Source: an uncultured Erythrobacter sp.
Lineage (GTDB): Bacteria; Pseudomonadota; Alphaproteobacteria; Sphingomonadales; Sphingomonadaceae
DNA length: 64,000 nucleotides
Assembly: GCA_947500645.1 (NCBI GenBank)
Contig: CANMSD010000001.1
Coordinates: 620,001 to 684,000, forward strand
Direction: 5' to 3'
Each line of letters begins with the position of its first letter. The first letter of the stretch is position 1. Under the pieces are notes generated by a model, which saw only the letters and a program-made list of their open reading frames with translations, did not search any database and was not told where the DNA came from. Below, piece by piece: positions 62,784 to 64,000 of this stretch. A program made the translations under genes and the position numbers.

Positions 62784-64000
62784 TCACACGGAGGTTTTCG
62801 GAGTGGGCTCGGCTGCCCCGGCATAGGGTATGTTGCGGCGACCATAGCGGCGGACGCGGACATTGGCTTGCTCGCCGTGTCCGGCAAACCCTTCAAGCGC
62901 ACATAGCCGACTGCAATATTCGCCGATCTCGGTGGTGGCCTCATCGGTCAGCACCTTCTGATAGGTGCAGGTCTTGAGGAACTTCCCGACCCACAGCCCG
63001 CCAGTGTAGCGCGCCGCCTTCTTCGTCGGCAGCGTGTGGTTGGTCCCGATCACCTTGTCGCCATAGGCAACATTGGTTCGCGGACCGAGAAACAGCGCGC
63101 CGTAATCGGTCATGTTCTCAAGGAACCAATCGTCACGATCGGTCATCACCTGCACGTGCTCATTAGCGTAGAAGTTCGCCACTTCGAGCATTTCATCATG
63201 ATCGTCGCACACGATCACCTCGCCATAATTGTCCCAGGCCTGTCTCGCAATTTCGCGCGTTGGCAATATCTCCAGCAGCCGTTCGACCTCCGCCATCGTC
63301 TCGCGCGCAAGCTTCTCTGAGTTGGTGATCAGGATTGCAGGGCTTTCGGGCCCATGCTCGGCCTGCCCCAGCAGGTCGGTCGCGCAGATCTCGCCATCGA
63401 CCGTCTCATCGGCGATCACCATCGTTTCCGTAGGGCCAGCAAACAGATCAATCCCCACGCGGCCAAACAGTTGCCGCTTGGCCTCGGCCACAAAAGCATT
63501 GCCCGGCCCGACCAGCATATCGACCGGGTCGATGCTCTCGGTCCCAATCGCCATCGCGCCGATCGCCTGCACGCCGCCCAGCGCATAGATCGCATCCGCG
63601 CCCGCCATCGCCTGTGCCGCAACGATTGCCGGTGCGGGCTTGCCCTCGAAAGGCGGGGCGCAAGTCACCACGCGCGGCACGCCCGCAACCTTGGCGGTGA
63701 TCACCGACATATGCGCGCTCGCCAGCAGCGGATATTTGCCGCCAGGCACATAGCAGCCCGCAGCATTCACCGGGATATGCCTGTGGCCGAGGATCACTCC
63801 CGGGCGGGTCTCGACCTCGACATCGTGCATCGATTCCCGCTGGATCTGCGCAAAGCCTAGCACCTGCTCTTGCGCGAACTCGATATCCTTGATCGCTTGC
63901 GCATCCAAGCTGTTCACACATGCATCGATCTCGGCCTGTGTCAGGCGATAATCCTCGCGGTCCCAGCCATCGAACTTCACCGAAAGCTCGCGCACGGCCA
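62784..64000 (-). CDS. Histidinol-dehydrogenase-family protein (5' end outside window)
   Basis: NAD-dependent dehydrogenase of the HisD family. The frame is open to the window edge ([11 protein letters not shown] is internal family text), so the track's GTG at 63995 is not the start. Visible: [53 protein letters not shown] with the catalytic Glu-His pair, and NEHVQVMT. The end ([17 protein letters not shown]) is closer to HpsN-like sulfopropanediol dehydrogenases than to biosynthetic HisD. A catabolic role is therefore possible. Convergent with the hydrolase gene. Confidence 0.85.
   Translation of the reverse strand, partial: AVRELSVKFDGWDREDYRLTQAEIDACVNSLDAQAIKDIEFAQEQVLGFAQIQRESMHDVEVETRPGVILGHRHIPVNAAGCYVPGGKYPLLASAHMSVITAKVAGVPRVVTCAPPFEGKPAPAIVAAQAMAGADAIYALGGVQAIGAMAIGTESIDPVDMLVGPGNAFVAEAKRQLFGRVGIDLFAGPTETMVIADETVDGEICATDLLGQAEHGPESPAILITNSEKLARETMAEVERLLEILPTREIARQAWDNYGEVIVCDDHDEMLEVANFYANEHVQVMTDRDDWFLENMTDYGALFLGPRTNVAYGDKVIGTNHTLPTKKAARYTGGLWVGKFLKTCTYQKVLTDEATTEIGEYCSRLCALEGFAGHGEQANVRVRRYGRRNIPYAGAAEPTPKTSV

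Overview
The window reads as a stretch of chromosome from an alphaproteobacterium of the order Sphingomonadales, most likely an Erythrobacter-like member of the Erythrobacteraceae. This rests on remembered gene families (UrcA, PCu(A)C, DOMON-like, 'vgr-related' metallopeptidase-like, DUF1838), on a dnaK promoter of the alphaproteobacterial sigma-32 type, and on intergenic palindromes of a kind common in sphingomonads. No phage, transposase, CRISPR array or rRNA is visible. There is one tRNA (Lys, CTT). Coding density is very high, and several convergent genes share stop-codon bases.

Layout. 1-6.3 kb: heat-shock genes (dnaJ start, dnaK, then grpE-hrcA) around a copper-chaperone lipoprotein, a zinc-peptidase-like protein and an indoleamine 2,3-dioxygenase-family protein. 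6.4-11.4 kb: rph-rdgB, two CAP-domain proteins, hemW-xerC and a small unknown gene. 11.4-17.5 kb: gshB between two palindromic repeat elements, yraN-rsmI, an LpoA-like lipoprotein, parE and a membrane protein. 17.5-26.7 kb: a hydrolase-OsmC fusion, a class A beta-lactamase-like protein, a MoxR ATPase and its VWA partner split by a soluble chemoreceptor-like gene, a NamZ-like hydrolase, TspO and a DOMON-like protein. 26.7-41.7 kb: tyrS, a PilZ protein, an MFS transporter, cysK, a FlbD-like small protein, a MerR/acyl-CoA dehydrogenase pair, hisI, comF, a methyltransferase-like gene, ppdK and glyQS. 41.9-49.9 kb: urcA, an XRE/membrane-protein cassette, two TraB/GumN proteins, rplY-pth-CPBP, a Tat-type SDR and ychF. 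49.9-51.4 kb: a looser stretch with a SET-domain protein and a BLUF photoreceptor. 51.5-59.3 kb: mutL, then the complete elongasome operon mreB-mreC-mreD-mrdA-rodA. 59.3-64 kb: a LuxR-type regulator without a luxI, a winged-helix-like protein, tRNA-Lys, a DUF1838/alpha-beta-hydrolase pair and a HisD-family gene cut by the window edge.

How the genes work together. DnaK, DnaJ and GrpE form one chaperone machine, but dnaKJ and hrcA-grpE are separate units. dnaK has a clear sigma-32 promoter and no CIRCE operator is visible in either promoter region. Cell-wall growth is the other theme: MreBCD, PBP2, RodA, an LpoA-like activator, a NamZ-like muramidase and a beta-lactamase-like protein. Translation and tRNA genes (tyrS, glyQS, rplY, pth, ychF, rph, tRNA-Lys) are scattered as housekeeping units.

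No wholly new multi-gene system is obvious. The strongest candidates for a second look are the paired palindromic elements around gshB, the MoxR/chemoreceptor/VWA arrangement, the SET-BLUF island with its 15-bp palindrome, the urcA promoter with three copies of an 8-mer, and the alpha/beta hydrolase whose nucleophile position holds histidine.
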